Of a stretch of 64,000 nucleotides of DNA, positions 1-9,035 are shown piece by piece. The notes under the pieces were generated by a model, which did not search any database, was not told the DNA's origin, and saw only the letters and a program-made list of their open reading frames with translations. The position numbers and the translations under genes were made by a program. The DNA lies in contig NZ_MSCJ01000002.1 in assembly GCF_002954615.1 (NCBI RefSeq), positions 182,355 through 246,354 of the forward strand, read 5' to 3'. Source of the stretch: Photobacterium angustum. GTDB taxonomy: Bacteria > Pseudomonadota > Gammaproteobacteria > Enterobacterales > Vibrionaceae. Each line of letters begins with the position of its first letter. Positions within the stretch are counted from its first letter, which is position 1.

Positions 1-1116
1 CAAGGTTACGACCGTGATCCTCGCTCTATCGCGAAGCGTGCAGAAGAGTTCATGCGTTCAACAGGTATCGCAGACACGGTTCTTATCGGTCCTGAGCCAG
101 AATTCTTCCTATTTGACGATGTTAAGTTTAACACTGACATGTCAGGCTCTTTCTTCAAGATTGATGACGTAGAAGCAGCATGGAACACAGGTTCTGATTT
201 CGAAGGCGGTAACAAAGGTCACCGTCCTGGCGTTAAAGGTGGTTACTTCCCAGTAGCACCTGTTGATTCATCACAAGACATCCGTTCTGCTATGTGTTTA
301 ATCATGGAAGAAATGGGTCTAGTTGTTGAAGCTCACCACCACGAAGTAGCAACAGCAGGTCAAAACGAAATCGCAACACGTTTCAACACGCTAACAACAA
401 AAGCAGATGAAATTCAGATCTACAAGTATGTAGTTCATAACGTTGCACACGCATTTGGTAAAACAGCAACCTTTATGCCTAAGCCACTAGTAGGTGATAA
501 CGGTTCTGGTATGCACGTTCACCAATCACTAGCAAAAGACGGTGTAAACCTATTCTCTGGTGATAAGTACGGCGGCCTTTCTGAAATGGCACTTTACTAC
601 ATCGGTGGTATTATCAAGCACGCACGTGCAATCAACGCATTTGCTAACCCAGCAACGAACTCATACAAGCGTCTAGTTCCAGGCTTTGAAGCTCCAGTAA
701 TGCTAGCTTACTCTGCACGTAACCGTTCAGCGTCGATCCGTATTCCTGTAGTACCAAGCCCTAAAGCACGTCGTATCGAAGTACGTTTCGGTGATCCAGC
801 AGCTAACCCATACCTAGCATTTGCTGCAATGCTAATGGCTGGCCTTGACGGTATCCAGAACAAGATCCACCCAGGCGAAGCGATGGATAAAGACTTGTAC
901 GACCTACCAGCAGAAGAAGCGGCTGAAATCCCAACAGTTGCAGAATCGCTACAAGGCGCACTACAAGCACTAAGCGACGACCGTGAGTTCCTAACATCTG
1001 GCGGCGTATTCTCTGATGACTTCATCGATTCTTACATCGCACTGAAATCTCAAGACGTTGAGAAAGTAAACATGACAACTCACCCACTAGAGTTTGAACT
1101 TTACTACTCTGTTTAA
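1..1116 (+). CDS. glnA: glutamine synthetase type I (3' part; start lies left of the window)
   Basis: Glutamine synthetase makes glutamine from glutamate, ammonia and ATP as a cytoplasmic dodecamer. The reading frame is open from base 1, so the first roughly 98 of about 469 residues are missing and 371 remain. Visible signatures are [11 protein letters not shown] early, the ATP-site region [10 protein letters not shown], the substrate-binding run NRSASIRIP with its arginines, and [18 protein letters not shown]. The adenylylation tyrosine loop is present as [10 protein letters not shown], so activity should be controlled by GlnE adenylylation. The gene ends in a strong hairpin terminator. It is followed on the same strand by a DUF4124 gene and glnL-glnG, the usual nitrogen-control order. 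The identity is certain; the promoter cannot be seen. Confidence 0.98.
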   Translation, partial: QGYDRDPRSIAKRAEEFMRSTGIADTVLIGPEPEFFLFDDVKFNTDMSGSFFKIDDVEAAWNTGSDFEGGNKGHRPGVKGGYFPVAPVDSSQDIRSAMCLIMEEMGLVVEAHHHEVATAGQNEIATRFNTLTTKADEIQIYKYVVHNVAHAFGKTATFMPKPLVGDNGSGMHVHQSLAKDGVNLFSGDKYGGLSEMALYYIGGIIKHARAINAFANPATNSYKRLVPGFEAPVMLAYSARNRSASIRIPVVPSPKARRIEVRFGDPAANPYLAFAAMLMAGLDGIQNKIHPGEAMDKDLYDLPAEEAAEIPTVAESLQGALQALSDDREFLTSGGVFSDDFIDSYIALKSQDVEKVNMTTHPLEFELYYSV

Positions 1117-1148
1117 GTAATCATTTAATTACTAAACATTAAATACTT

Positions 1149-1175
1149 AGGCCTGCTTCACAAGCAGGCCTTTTT
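1149..1175 (+). terminator. Rho-independent terminator after glnA
   Basis: A 10 bp inverted repeat (AGGCCTGCTT / AAGCAGGCCT) with a 3-base loop is followed by a T run. It separates glnA from the downstream genes, although read-through to glnLG may occur as in enterics. Confidence 0.9.
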
Positions 1176-1257
1176 GATCTTGTTGTTCGTCACAAAGCAA
1201 CGACAATAAAGTTTCTTTGATCCCTCCGTCCAGTGCTATCAAACTTGGAGTTAATGG

Positions 1258-1839
1258 ATGAAACTCTCTCGTTTTATAAAAGTAACACCCGCAACAATTG
1301 TGGCTATCATATGGGTCACATCAATACCGACACATGCTTCAACTATCTACTCATGGACAGATGAAAATGGCGTGGTGCACTTTACCGATCAACCTCAAAC
1401 GCCCGATGCCACCGCTTACCCTTTAAGCGTGACAGAAGTCAGTGGCAATATTGAACAAACCGCAGATACTATTGACACTCAAACCACTGATATTACCGTG
1501 GTAGAAGAGCCAGCAAAAACCATTACAACCGTCAGTTTAGTTTCGCCAATGCATGAGCAAACCATCCGTAATAACGAAGGTATCATCAATATTCATGCGG
1601 TCACCAACAGCAAACTTAACAATCAAACCCAAGCGCAATTAGTATTAGATGGCGTGGTTAAAGGTGAACCTCAAACGGAACTCACTTGGACATTAGATAA
1701 CATTGATCGTGGCAGCCACCAGCTACAAATTCAACTAGTTAAAGGCGGCAAGGTTATTGCATCGTCAGATAGTATTACCGTTTATCTGCATCGAGCCACA
1801 GTGAAGGCAAACAAGCCAAAGCCAGTACAGCCTCGCTAG
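1258..1839 (+). CDS. DUF4124 domain envelope protein
   Basis: A 193-residue exported protein of unknown function. Residues 1-27 form a signal peptide (basic start, hydrophobic stretch, cleavage after THA). The DUF4124 signature YSWTDENGVVHFTDQP follows at once, the form found at the N-terminus of many proteobacterial periplasmic proteins. The middle is rich in Thr/Glu/Val, and the part from about residue 95 looks like an Ig-like beta domain (SLVSPMHEQTIRNNEG). A ribosome site (TTGGAG) lies 7 bases before the ATG. The gene lies between glnA and glnL; from memory this occurs in other Vibrionaceae. No catalytic residues are visible, so a role in nitrogen control is not supported beyond location. 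Confidence 0.85.
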   Translation: MKLSRFIKVTPATIVAIIWVTSIPTHASTIYSWTDENGVVHFTDQPQTPDATAYPLSVTEVSGNIEQTADTIDTQTTDITVVEEPAKTITTVSLVSPMHEQTIRNNEGIINIHAVTNSKLNNQTQAQLVLDGVVKGEPQTELTWTLDNIDRGSHQLQIQLVKGGKVIASSDSITVYLHRATVKANKPKPVQPR

Positions 1840-1895
1840 TCCACAGTTTCATCAATTAACAGTGCCCGATCAGCAATAAACAGGTTACACTCAGA

Positions 1896-1912
1896 TGCAC
1901 CAATTTGGTGCA
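1896..1912. promoter_or_regulatory. NtrC (GlnG) binding site upstream of glnL
   Basis: A perfect 17-base palindrome, TGCACCAATTTGGTGCA, matches the known NtrC site pattern TGCACC-N5-GGTGCA. It lies 54 bases before the glnL GTG start. A possible -35 (TTGACC, 1914-1919) follows immediately, so bound NtrC would cover the promoter. In enterics NtrC represses glnLp in this way; the same autoregulation is inferred here. Confidence 0.85.
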
Positions 1913-1965
1913 TTTGACCTAAATAAGCCTATTGATGGTTTAGGTAATCAACAAGGATGCTGATT

Positions 1966-3015
1966 GTGACTACCGCTTTTACCCCTATAATTATTGATAA
2001 CCTTGTTACTGCGGTCATACTACTGGATGAGCACTTAACGATTCGTTATGTCAATCCTGCCGCAGAACAACTGTTATCGTCGAGTAAGCGCCGTTTGCTG
2101 GGCATTACGTTACCTGAGTTATTACAGTACTCCTCACTTGATCTCGATGTAATCGCAGCTACGTTACAAAGTGGTCAAGGCCTAGCTGATAGTGATGTCG
2201 CTTTTGTGATTGATGAACAGCGCCACCTTCTCGCCTTAAATGCCAGCCCTATTTCATGGCAAAAAAATCTTTTCGTGATGCTGGAGCTTAAACCTATCGA
2301 TCAACAACGTCGTATAAGCCAAGAGCTCTCCCAATTAGCTCAGCAGCAAGCAGCAAAAGAATTAGTACGAGGGTTAGCTCATGAGATAAAAAACCCACTA
2401 GGTGGCTTAAGAGGCGCTGCACAGCTACTTGAAAAAGCACTACCCGACCCTAGTTATGTCGAATATACCCAAATGATTATTGAGCAAGCCGACCGATTAC
2501 GTAATTTGGTTGATAGGCTATTAGGCCCGCAACGCCCAGGCATCAGAAAAACCGATAATATTCATCTCGTATTAGAAAAAGTACGTCAGCTGATCATACT
2601 GGAAAACGACAGTAATCTTGTGATTGAGCGCGACTACGATCCAAGTCTGCCTGAGATTGAAATGGATACCGAACAACTCGAGCAAGCCTTACTCAATATT
2701 GTCAGTAACGCTGCTCATGTTCTAAAAAAGCAGAATGGCGGAATAATTAAGCTCAAAACCCGTACAGCTCATCAAGCCTTGATCCAAGGTAAATACGCCC
2801 GCATCGCCGCAAAAATTGAGATTATCGATAATGGTCCCGGGATCCCAGCCGCGATCCAAGACACCTTATTTTATCCAATGGTAACCGGTAATGCTGATGG
2901 TACAGGGTTAGGGCTATCGATCTCACAAAATTTAATAGACCAACATAATGGCAAAATTGAAGTGATTAGCTGGCCAGGACACACCAACTTTACGATCTAT
3001 TTACCAATACAATAA
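1966..3015 (+). CDS. glnL: nitrogen regulation sensor histidine kinase/phosphatase NtrB
   Basis: Cytoplasmic two-component kinase that phosphorylates NtrC in nitrogen shortage and dephosphorylates it when PII is engaged. An N-terminal PAS-like domain (about residues 5-110) is followed by the dimerisation/phosphoacceptor segment GLAHEIKNPLGG, an N box (NIVSNAAHVL), a G1 box (IDNGPGIP) and a G2 box (GTGLGLSIS). I choose the GTG at 1966 over the ATG at 1957 because AAGGA lies about 8 bases before the GTG but touches the ATG. With this start the phosphorylated histidine is residue 139, the E. coli number. The protein is 349 residues, normal for the family. It is followed 21 bases later by glnG. 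Confidence 0.96.
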   Translation: MTTAFTPIIIDNLVTAVILLDEHLTIRYVNPAAEQLLSSSKRRLLGITLPELLQYSSLDLDVIAATLQSGQGLADSDVAFVIDEQRHLLALNASPISWQKNLFVMLELKPIDQQRRISQELSQLAQQQAAKELVRGLAHEIKNPLGGLRGAAQLLEKALPDPSYVEYTQMIIEQADRLRNLVDRLLGPQRPGIRKTDNIHLVLEKVRQLIILENDSNLVIERDYDPSLPEIEMDTEQLEQALLNIVSNAAHVLKKQNGGIIKLKTRTAHQALIQGKYARIAAKIEIIDNGPGIPAAIQDTLFYPMVTGNADGTGLGLSISQNLIDQHNGKIEVISWPGHTNFTIYLPIQ

Positions 3016-3036
3016 TAACGATTAGGAGAGTAACGT

Positions 3037-4452
3037 ATGAGCAAAGGATTAATTTGGGTTGTCGATGACGACAGCTCTATTCGCTGGGTAATGGAAAAAA
3101 CACTTATTACCGCTGGCATGAAATGTGAAACATTTGCCAATGCCGATAGTGTGCTTGAAGCGCTAGAGCGTAATGTCCCTGATGTATTGGTCTCTGATAT
3201 TAAAATGCCGGGAACAGATGGCTTAACGTTACTAAAACTCTTACAACAAGATTACCCACTATTACCTGTGATAATCATGACGGCACATTCAGACTTAGAT
3301 GCCGCTGTGAACGCCTATCAACGTGGGGCATTTGAATATCTCCCTAAGCCATTTGATATTGATGAAGCTGTGAGTCTTGTTGAGCGCGCGGTCAGTCATA
3401 GCCAAGAGCAGAAACGTCAACAACAACCAGAAACGGAAGTAAAAGCGGTACCTGAAATTATCGGTGAAGCCCCTGCCATGCAGGAAGTTTTCCGTGCTAT
3501 TGGTCGCCTTTCTCGCTCATCCATCTCGGTGTTAATTAACGGCGAATCTGGCACAGGTAAAGAGCTTGTCGCCCACGCTTTACATCGCCATAGTCCACGC
3601 AGTAAAAATGCTTTTATTGCCCTGAATATGGCCGCTATTCCCAAAGACTTGATTGAATCAGAACTGTTTGGGCATGAAAAAGGCGCATTTACTGGCGCCA
3701 ACAGTGTTCGTCAGGGACGATTTGAACAAGCCAACGGTGGAACACTGTTTCTCGATGAAATCGGTGATATGCCATTAGATATTCAAACCCGTTTACTGCG
3801 TGTCTTAGCTGATGGGCAGTTTTATCGTGTCGGTGGACACTCTCCCGTTAACGTCGATGTCCGTATTATTGCTGCAACGCACCAAAACCTAGAGCGTCTT
3901 GTCGCAAGTGGTGATTTTCGTGAGGATTTGTTTCACCGCTTAAACGTTATTCGGGTGCATTTACCGTCTCTAAAAGATCGTCGCCAAGATATCCCTCAAC
4001 TGGCGCGCCACTTCCTACAACGCGCGTCGAACGAGTTAGGAGTAGAAGTCAAAACCCTGCACCCTAACACGACCGAACAGCTAGCTGCACTGGATTGGCC
4101 GGGTAATGTTCGCCAATTAGAAAATATTTGTCGCTGGCTTACTGTCATGGCAAGCAGCAGCGAGGTCTTACCTAGCGATCTCCCCCCTGAGTTACTTGAA
4201 AATACTCAAAACACTTTATCAACTCAGCAAGATAATCGACATTGGCAACAAGGCTTACAGCAATGGGCCAAGCAAGAATTACAGCAAGGTAATGAAAACT
4301 TATTGGCAGAAGCCCTACCTGAGTTTGAAAAAATCTTGCTAGAGACTGCGCTACAACATAGCCACGGTCATAAGCAAGAAGCGGCTCGATTATTAGGCTG
4401 GGGAAGAAATACCCTTACCAGAAAGCTCAAAGAGCTGGGTATTAACGACTAA
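3037..4452 (+). CDS. glnG: nitrogen regulation response regulator NtrC
   Basis: Sigma-54 activator that switches on nitrogen-scavenging genes when phosphorylated by NtrB. The receiver domain spans residues 1-120, with acidic pocket D10-D12, phospho-acceptor D54 (LVSDIKMPG) and K104 (LPKPFD). The AAA+ domain follows with Walker A GESGTGKE (169-176), the sigma-54 contact loop GAFTGA (216-221) and Walker B GGTLFLDEIGD (about 234-244). The C-terminus carries a Fis-type helix-turn-helix (QEAARLLGWGRNTLTRKL). At 471 residues it is full length. The ribosome site AGGAGAG precedes the ATG, and the gene is co-transcribed with glnL. Confidence 0.98.
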   Translation: MSKGLIWVVDDDSSIRWVMEKTLITAGMKCETFANADSVLEALERNVPDVLVSDIKMPGTDGLTLLKLLQQDYPLLPVIIMTAHSDLDAAVNAYQRGAFEYLPKPFDIDEAVSLVERAVSHSQEQKRQQQPETEVKAVPEIIGEAPAMQEVFRAIGRLSRSSISVLINGESGTGKELVAHALHRHSPRSKNAFIALNMAAIPKDLIESELFGHEKGAFTGANSVRQGRFEQANGGTLFLDEIGDMPLDIQTRLLRVLADGQFYRVGGHSPVNVDVRIIAATHQNLERLVASGDFREDLFHRLNVIRVHLPSLKDRRQDIPQLARHFLQRASNELGVEVKTLHPNTTEQLAALDWPGNVRQLENICRWLTVMASSSEVLPSDLPPELLENTQNTLSTQQDNRHWQQGLQQWAKQELQQGNENLLAEALPEFEKILLETALQHSHGHKQEAARLLGWGRNTLTRKLKELGIND

Positions 4453-4568
4453 CTATCACAACATAAATCGGGTTGCAGGTGAAGACGATCACATTTAGCT
4501 GCAACGATTATGTTCACGTTATACACTTTGCTTATACTTAACGCTCAGTTTTCATCGGAATAATCATA

Positions 4569-5573
4569 ATGATCAACAAGCATCTTCCTTTAACGGATCT
4601 ACACCGTCACCTTGATGGCAATATTCGCCCTCAAACTATCTTAGAACTTGGCCAGCAATTTAATATGGCACTACCGGGCCATGATCTAGAAAGTTTACGC
4701 CCACACGTTCAGATCGTTGAAGCTGAGCCAAGTCTTGTGGCTTTTTTATCAAAGCTAGACTGGGGTGTTGCAGTATTAGGCGATCTCGATGCTTGTCGTC
4801 GTGTCGCTTATGAAAACGTTGAAGATGCCTTGAATGCACAAATTGATTATGCCGAGCTACGTTTCTCACCTTACTACATGGCAATGAAGCACAACTTACC
4901 GATCGCTGGTGTAGTTGAAGCCATTATTGATGGAGTAGAAGCTGGTTGTCGTGACTTTGGTATCAAAGCGAATTTGATCGGTATTATGAGTCGTACCTTT
5001 GGTGTTGAGGCTTGCCAGCAAGAGCTTGATGGCTTACTCGCTCACAAAGATAAATTGGTCGCTATCGATTTAGCCGGCGATGAATTAGGTCAGCCTGGCG
5101 CACAATTTAACGCACACTTTAAACAGGTTCGTGATGCGGGCTTACGTGTAACCGTTCATGCTGGTGAAGCAGCGGGCTCTGAAAGTATGTGGCAAGCCAT
5201 TAATGAGCTTGGCGCAGTACGTATTGGTCACGGTGTAAAGGCAATTCAAGATCCAAAACTGATGGATTATCTCGCAGAGCATAAAATTGGTATTGAATCG
5301 TGCATTACCTCAAACATTCAAACCAGTACTATTAGCAATATCAAAGATCACCCTATCAAACCATTCCTCGAGCATGGTATTTTAGCCTGCCTCAATACTG
5401 ATGATCCTGCCGTTGAAGGTATTGAATTACCTTACGAATATGAGGTGGCAGCACCCGCTGTTGGATTAAGCCAAGCGCAAATCGAACAAGCACAACGCAA
5501 TGGCTTAGAGATCGCCTTCTTGAGTGAAAACGAGAAACAAGCTCTTCGCGAGATGGCAGCACAACGCAGCTAA
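4569..5573 (+). CDS. add: adenosine deaminase
   Basis: Zinc hydrolase that deaminates adenosine and deoxyadenosine to inosine forms in purine salvage. The 334-residue protein begins with the zinc-binding HxH motif ([11 protein letters not shown]12 and H14). It has the substrate glycine loop RTFGVEA, the catalytic VHAGE near residue 195, IGHG, and the C-terminal NTDDP aspartates. All metal ligands are present. The length fits bacterial adenosine deaminases better than adenine deaminases, which differ in the first motif. The gene stands alone and converges on hemN across a shared hairpin. Confidence 0.95.
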   Translation: MINKHLPLTDLHRHLDGNIRPQTILELGQQFNMALPGHDLESLRPHVQIVEAEPSLVAFLSKLDWGVAVLGDLDACRRVAYENVEDALNAQIDYAELRFSPYYMAMKHNLPIAGVVEAIIDGVEAGCRDFGIKANLIGIMSRTFGVEACQQELDGLLAHKDKLVAIDLAGDELGQPGAQFNAHFKQVRDAGLRVTVHAGEAAGSESMWQAINELGAVRIGHGVKAIQDPKLMDYLAEHKIGIESCITSNIQTSTISNIKDHPIKPFLEHGILACLNTDDPAVEGIELPYEYEVAAPAVGLSQAQIEQAQRNGLEIAFLSENEKQALREMAAQRS

Positions 5574-5603
5574 TCACTCACGCGATAAAAACCAGATAAC
5601 AAA

Positions 5604-5636
5604 AAGCCCCATTCCAGCATTGCTCGAATGGGGCTT
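5604..5636. terminator. bidirectional terminator between add and hemN
   Basis: An 11 bp inverted repeat (AAGCCCCATTC / GAATGGGGCTT) lies between the convergent stop codons. The flanking A/T bases serve both strands, although the T run on the plus strand is short. Confidence 0.8.
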
Positions 5637-5655
5637 ATTATTTAATCCAAGAAGA

Positions 5656-7029
5656 TTAAATCACTCGTGAAAACTGCTGTTGGCGAGCGCGATCACGTAA
5701 GTATTTATCGAAACACATACAAATATTACGGATCAATAAACGTCCCTTCAGCTCAACGAAGATATATTGCTGATCCACCGATACTAACTCATCATCAATA
5801 AAGGTCTTTAAAAGCTCTAAATCTTCAGCAAAGTATTGATCAAAATTGATATTAAATTCCGCTTCAATCGCTTTCTTATCAAGCTGGAAATTACAAATGA
5901 GGGCTTTGATCACTTCACGACGCAGTAGGTCGTCCGCATCTAGCGAGACCCCTTTCCACAGTGCGTTTTGTTTTTCTTCAATATCACGGTAGTAATGCTT
6001 TAACTCTTTTTGGTTCTGCGCATAGCAATCACCAATCATAGAAATCGCTGATACACCCATTCCTAATAAATCACACTCACCTTGAGTGGTGTAACCTTGG
6101 AAATTACGGTGCAGAATCCCTTCACGCTGTGCAATTGCTAATTCATCATCCGGTTTTGCAAAGTGATCCATACCAATAAATTGGTATCCTGCTCCCGTCA
6201 ACGTCGCAATTGTATCTTGTAAGATACCTAACTTTTCTTTGGCACTCGGTAATAGCTCTTCGCTGATCTTACGCTGTGCCGCAAACAATTTAGGCATGTG
6301 GGCGTAGTTAAACACCGATAAACGCCCCGGATTCATCGCCAGTACTTGCTCTAATGTTTTCGCAAACATTTCACGATTTTGTAGCGGTAAACCATAAATC
6401 AAATCAAGGTTCGTTGAACGGAATCCCAACTCACGTGCACGCTCAACCATCGCAAAGATAAACGCTTCGTCTTGCTCACGGTTAACCAGTTTTTGCACTT
6501 CTTTATTAAAATCTTGCACCCCGATACTTAAGCGATTAAAGCCTTCACTGCGAAGGTGATCAAGAATATCGAGTTCAATTTCACGCGGATCGACTTCAAT
6601 GCTGATCTCAGCATCATCATCAAAATTAAACGCCGCACGCAAGCTATTCATTAAACGGCTGATCTGCGCTGCAGTAAGAAACGTGGGAGTACCACCGCCC
6701 CAGTGCAATTGACTCACTTGGCGATCGCCCAATAAAGTCGCACGTTGTTTAATTTCTTGTTCTAGCTTATCCAAGTAGTCATCCGCTTTATGCTGATGAC
6801 GGGTAATGATTTTATTACAGCCACAGTAGTAACAAAGCTTATGACAAAATGGGATGTGAATATAAAGCGATAGCTTACGATCAGGGTATTGCTTACATGC
6901 CATCTCAAATTCAGCAGACGTGAACGCTTCATTAAACTCTAATGCAGTTGGGTAAGAGGTATAACGCGGACCTGAGTAGTTGTACTTTTCAATCAGGGCC
7001 TGATCCCAAATAATCTGCTCATTTGACAT
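5656..7029 (-). CDS. hemN: oxygen-independent coproporphyrinogen III oxidase
   Basis: Radical-SAM enzyme that decarboxylates coproporphyrinogen III to protoporphyrinogen IX without oxygen, in haem synthesis. The cluster motif CHKLCYYCGC gives C62, C66 and C69 plus the conserved C71. N-terminal YSGPRYTSYPTA, GGGTPTFL and the C-terminal HemN domain (about 350-450) are typical. At 457 residues it matches true HemN rather than the shorter HemW. No clear FNR site is visible upstream. It lies downstream of the yihI group, separated by a hairpin at 7115-7151, and converges on add. Confidence 0.97.
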   Translation of the reverse strand: MSNEQIIWDQALIEKYNYSGPRYTSYPTALEFNEAFTSAEFEMACKQYPDRKLSLYIHIPFCHKLCYYCGCNKIITRHQHKADDYLDKLEQEIKQRATLLGDRQVSQLHWGGGTPTFLTAAQISRLMNSLRAAFNFDDDAEISIEVDPREIELDILDHLRSEGFNRLSIGVQDFNKEVQKLVNREQDEAFIFAMVERARELGFRSTNLDLIYGLPLQNREMFAKTLEQVLAMNPGRLSVFNYAHMPKLFAAQRKISEELLPSAKEKLGILQDTIATLTGAGYQFIGMDHFAKPDDELAIAQREGILHRNFQGYTTQGECDLLGMGVSAISMIGDCYAQNQKELKHYYRDIEEKQNALWKGVSLDADDLLRREVIKALICNFQLDKKAIEAEFNINFDQYFAEDLELLKTFIDDELVSVDQQYIFVELKGRLLIRNICMCFDKYLRDRARQQQFSRVI

Positions 7030-7114
7030 GACATATTTCCAATATTGTAGGGAGAATAAAGAGTTAAACGTGTAATGATAGTAAAACGAATAACACTTAT
7101 AGTTTATAAGACAA

Positions 7115-7151
7115 TACAGCCATCGCCTAATCAGATTAAACGATGACTGTA
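7115..7151 (-). terminator. intergenic stem-loop between the DUF2489 gene and hemN
   Basis: An 11 bp stem forms only in minus-strand RNA, where the single plus-strand C/A mismatch becomes a U.G wobble. The T run after it is weak, so it may be a leaky terminator or an mRNA-stability element. Confidence 0.45.
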
Positions 7152-7169
7152 ATAGTTCAGATCAAGTCA

Positions 7170-7649
7170 TTAAGACTTCGTAGACAGGATAGCATCCAGC
7201 TCGACCGCAATAGCTTCTTGTAATCGAGTTTCAGCCTTCATTCGCTCCAGATCAAAGCGCATTCGAGCACGTTTCTCTGTTTGTTGACGCGCTTCACCGC
7301 GAGGCATATCTTTTACTACCTCATACAGCTCTGTAATAGCTGGATAAGTGGCTGCAAAATCAACACTCTTATCAGCCTGTAGCGCTTCCATCAACTTATA
7401 CAAACGAATCGCCGCTTCAGACAAATCACATTGTCCTTGCTTGGTCGCTGCGGCAATCACATAAACGCTCTCTAAAATCGTATTATTACGCGTTTCTATC
7501 GCCTCTTTTTGCTGTTGTTCAGCACGGGCTAAAAAAACTTTATGGCGTTGATTTTGTTGGTATAGCTTAACAAGTAACGTTCCCGCATAAATACCAAGCG
7601 CGGTTACAATTGTGCCACCAATAACAAGCAGAAGCGTCAAATCCTGCAA
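7170..7649 (-). CDS. DUF2489 membrane-anchored protein
   Basis: A 159-residue protein of unknown function. One membrane segment covers residues 6-28 (LLVIGGTIVTALGIYAGTLLV), followed by a long charged, mostly helical cytoplasmic part rich in Glu, Arg and Ala. The family assignment (DUF2489) is from recognised appearance and from its place next to yihI and hemN, which I remember from Vibrio genomes. It starts 3 bases after the yihI stop, so the two are surely co-transcribed. No enzyme motif is visible. Confidence 0.75.
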   Translation of the reverse strand: MQDLTLLLVIGGTIVTALGIYAGTLLVKLYQQNQRHKVFLARAEQQQKEAIETRNNTILESVYVIAAATKQGQCDLSEAAIRLYKLMEALQADKSVDFAATYPAITELYEVVKDMPRGEARQQTEKRARMRFDLERMKAETRLQEAIAVELDAILSTKS

Positions 7650-7652
7650 CGG

Positions 7653-8198
7653 TTACTCCTTACCGAATTTATCTAAATCCATCTTTTCAAATTGATCGAG
7701 TAAATCATCATCAGACTTAACCGCTGGGCGGTACTCATCTTCCTCGAACAATTCAACTTCATCTTCTTCCATCAAACCAAGCTGCTTCATAAGCTGCTCA
7801 ATACGATCAAGTTTTTGGTCGACTTGTTTCTGCAAGCCTGCACCTAACTTTTCACCAGCATCTAAGCGATCAAGAAGAACCATCAGCTGCGCATCATTTT
7901 CAAGCATTGCTAATTCTTGCTCTGCTGACATACGACGTTGCTGTTTGGTCATTGGCTTTTTCGGCTCAACGATCAAAGGAATTGGTTTTTTACTACCAAG
8001 ACGTGGGTCTTTTTTCTGCGCGGCATTACGCTGCTTAGTTTCTTCAACGGCAGAATGGCGACTACCAGTTTTTAAGCCTTTACGCTTTTTCGCTTTCTGG
8101 CGCTGGCGAGATTCGATCTCTAATTGGTTCGGCGTTTTATCACGGTATACCGCTGGGCCTTCAGAACCAATCTTACGGCCTCTTTTTTTACGGGTCAT
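7653..8198 (-). CDS. yihI: Der GTPase-activating protein YihI
   Basis: Activator of the ribosome-assembly GTPase Der. The 181-residue protein has the family layout: a very basic N-terminus (MTRKKRGRKIGSEG then repeated K/R clusters, residues 1-90) and an acidic C-terminal half (EEDEVELFEEDEY, about 142-154). The sequence GSEGPAVYRDKTPNQLE is characteristic. Its start overlaps the stop of the upstream methyltransferase gene. E. coli YihI is also encoded beside hemN. Confidence is high for the family; the effect on Der is known from E. coli. Confidence 0.9.
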   Translation of the reverse strand: MTRKKRGRKIGSEGPAVYRDKTPNQLEIESRQRQKAKKRKGLKTGSRHSAVEETKQRNAAQKKDPRLGSKKPIPLIVEPKKPMTKQQRRMSAEQELAMLENDAQLMVLLDRLDAGEKLGAGLQKQVDQKLDRIEQLMKQLGLMEEDEVELFEEDEYRPAVKSDDDLLDQFEKMDLDKFGKE

Positions 8199-8839
8199 TA
8201 CTGGGTTTTCCTCAGCAAAATCACATCATTTCCAACAAACTCAACTTCTAAGCCATCACGTTGCGCTAAAAAGCGGAACGTATCGCGACTAAAGAAACTG
8301 ACGTGGGTTGGATCGTTCTTATAATGCCAACGTGTAAACGCTTCGGCATCGGTTGCTAGCTTTGTCATTAACCCTAGCCATCCGCCAGGTTTAATCATAC
8401 TCAGCAGCAGCCCCCATTCCTTCGCAGGCTGATTAAAATGTTCTATGGCTTCGGTACACGTAACAAAGTCATATTGACGCGTTAATACACTAGGATCAGG
8501 TGCAAAATATGGATCATAGATCGCCATATTATATCCCATTTCCTCCAACATAATGGAAAGTGTTGGACCGGGACCGCTGCCAAAGTCTAAAGCATCTAAT
8601 GGCCCAGCCGGTAAACGTTCCACTAATGGTGTCGCTAAACGACCTAAAAATTGGCGATAACCCATATCATCTGGATTATTTTGATGTTGATCATAAACGG
8701 CTTTTTCTTGCTCTGGTGATAACTGAGCCTCAGGATCAGCAAAAATTAACGCACATTGCTGACAACGAAAATAGCAGCGATTTTTATCTTCAACAAATAC
8801 TCCATGCTGTTCACTATGGCACAGTGGACATGGCTGCAT
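8198..8839 (-). CDS. zinc-ribbon class I SAM-dependent methyltransferase
   Basis: A 213-residue probable methyltransferase of unknown substrate. A zinc ribbon opens the protein (C4, C7, C26, C29). The SAM-binding motif I follows (LDFGSGPGPTLS, about residue 84), with a post-motif FVTCTEAIEHFNQP and LLSMIKPGGWLGLMT. I start it at the ATG at 8839 rather than 33 bases upstream, because GGAGAAG sits 6 bases before this ATG and the zinc ribbon begins at once. It overlaps yihI by one base. The domain order resembles class I methyltransferases that act on small molecules or RNA, but the target cannot be told. Confidence 0.85.
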   Translation of the reverse strand: MQPCPLCHSEQHGVFVEDKNRCYFRCQQCALIFADPEAQLSPEQEKAVYDQHQNNPDDMGYRQFLGRLATPLVERLPAGPLDALDFGSGPGPTLSIMLEEMGYNMAIYDPYFAPDPSVLTRQYDFVTCTEAIEHFNQPAKEWGLLLSMIKPGGWLGLMTKLATDAEAFTRWHYKNDPTHVSFFSRDTFRFLAQRDGLEVEFVGNDVILLRKTQ

Positions 8840-8990
8840 GATCACTTCTCCGGTGTTGCCGATTATTAGCAAAATCGGAACTGGTGTAAAATCGAGCGGG
8901 CTATTCTATACCCAATCGCGGTCAAGATGTAGTTTTGCCGACAAATTGTGCAAGTTTATCTGTAAATACGATAAAGATAGATAAAAGATC

Positions 8991-9006
8991 AACAAGTTAA
9001 CTTGTT
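8991..9006. promoter_or_regulatory. perfect 16-base palindrome downstream of csrB
   Basis: AACAAGTTAACTTGTT is fully symmetric and is followed on the plus strand by TATAAT (9007-9012). It could be an operator or part of a promoter; no cognate regulator is identified. Confidence 0.4.
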
Positions 9007-9035
9007 TATAATGCAGATAGAAAAAGAGGGGAAAA

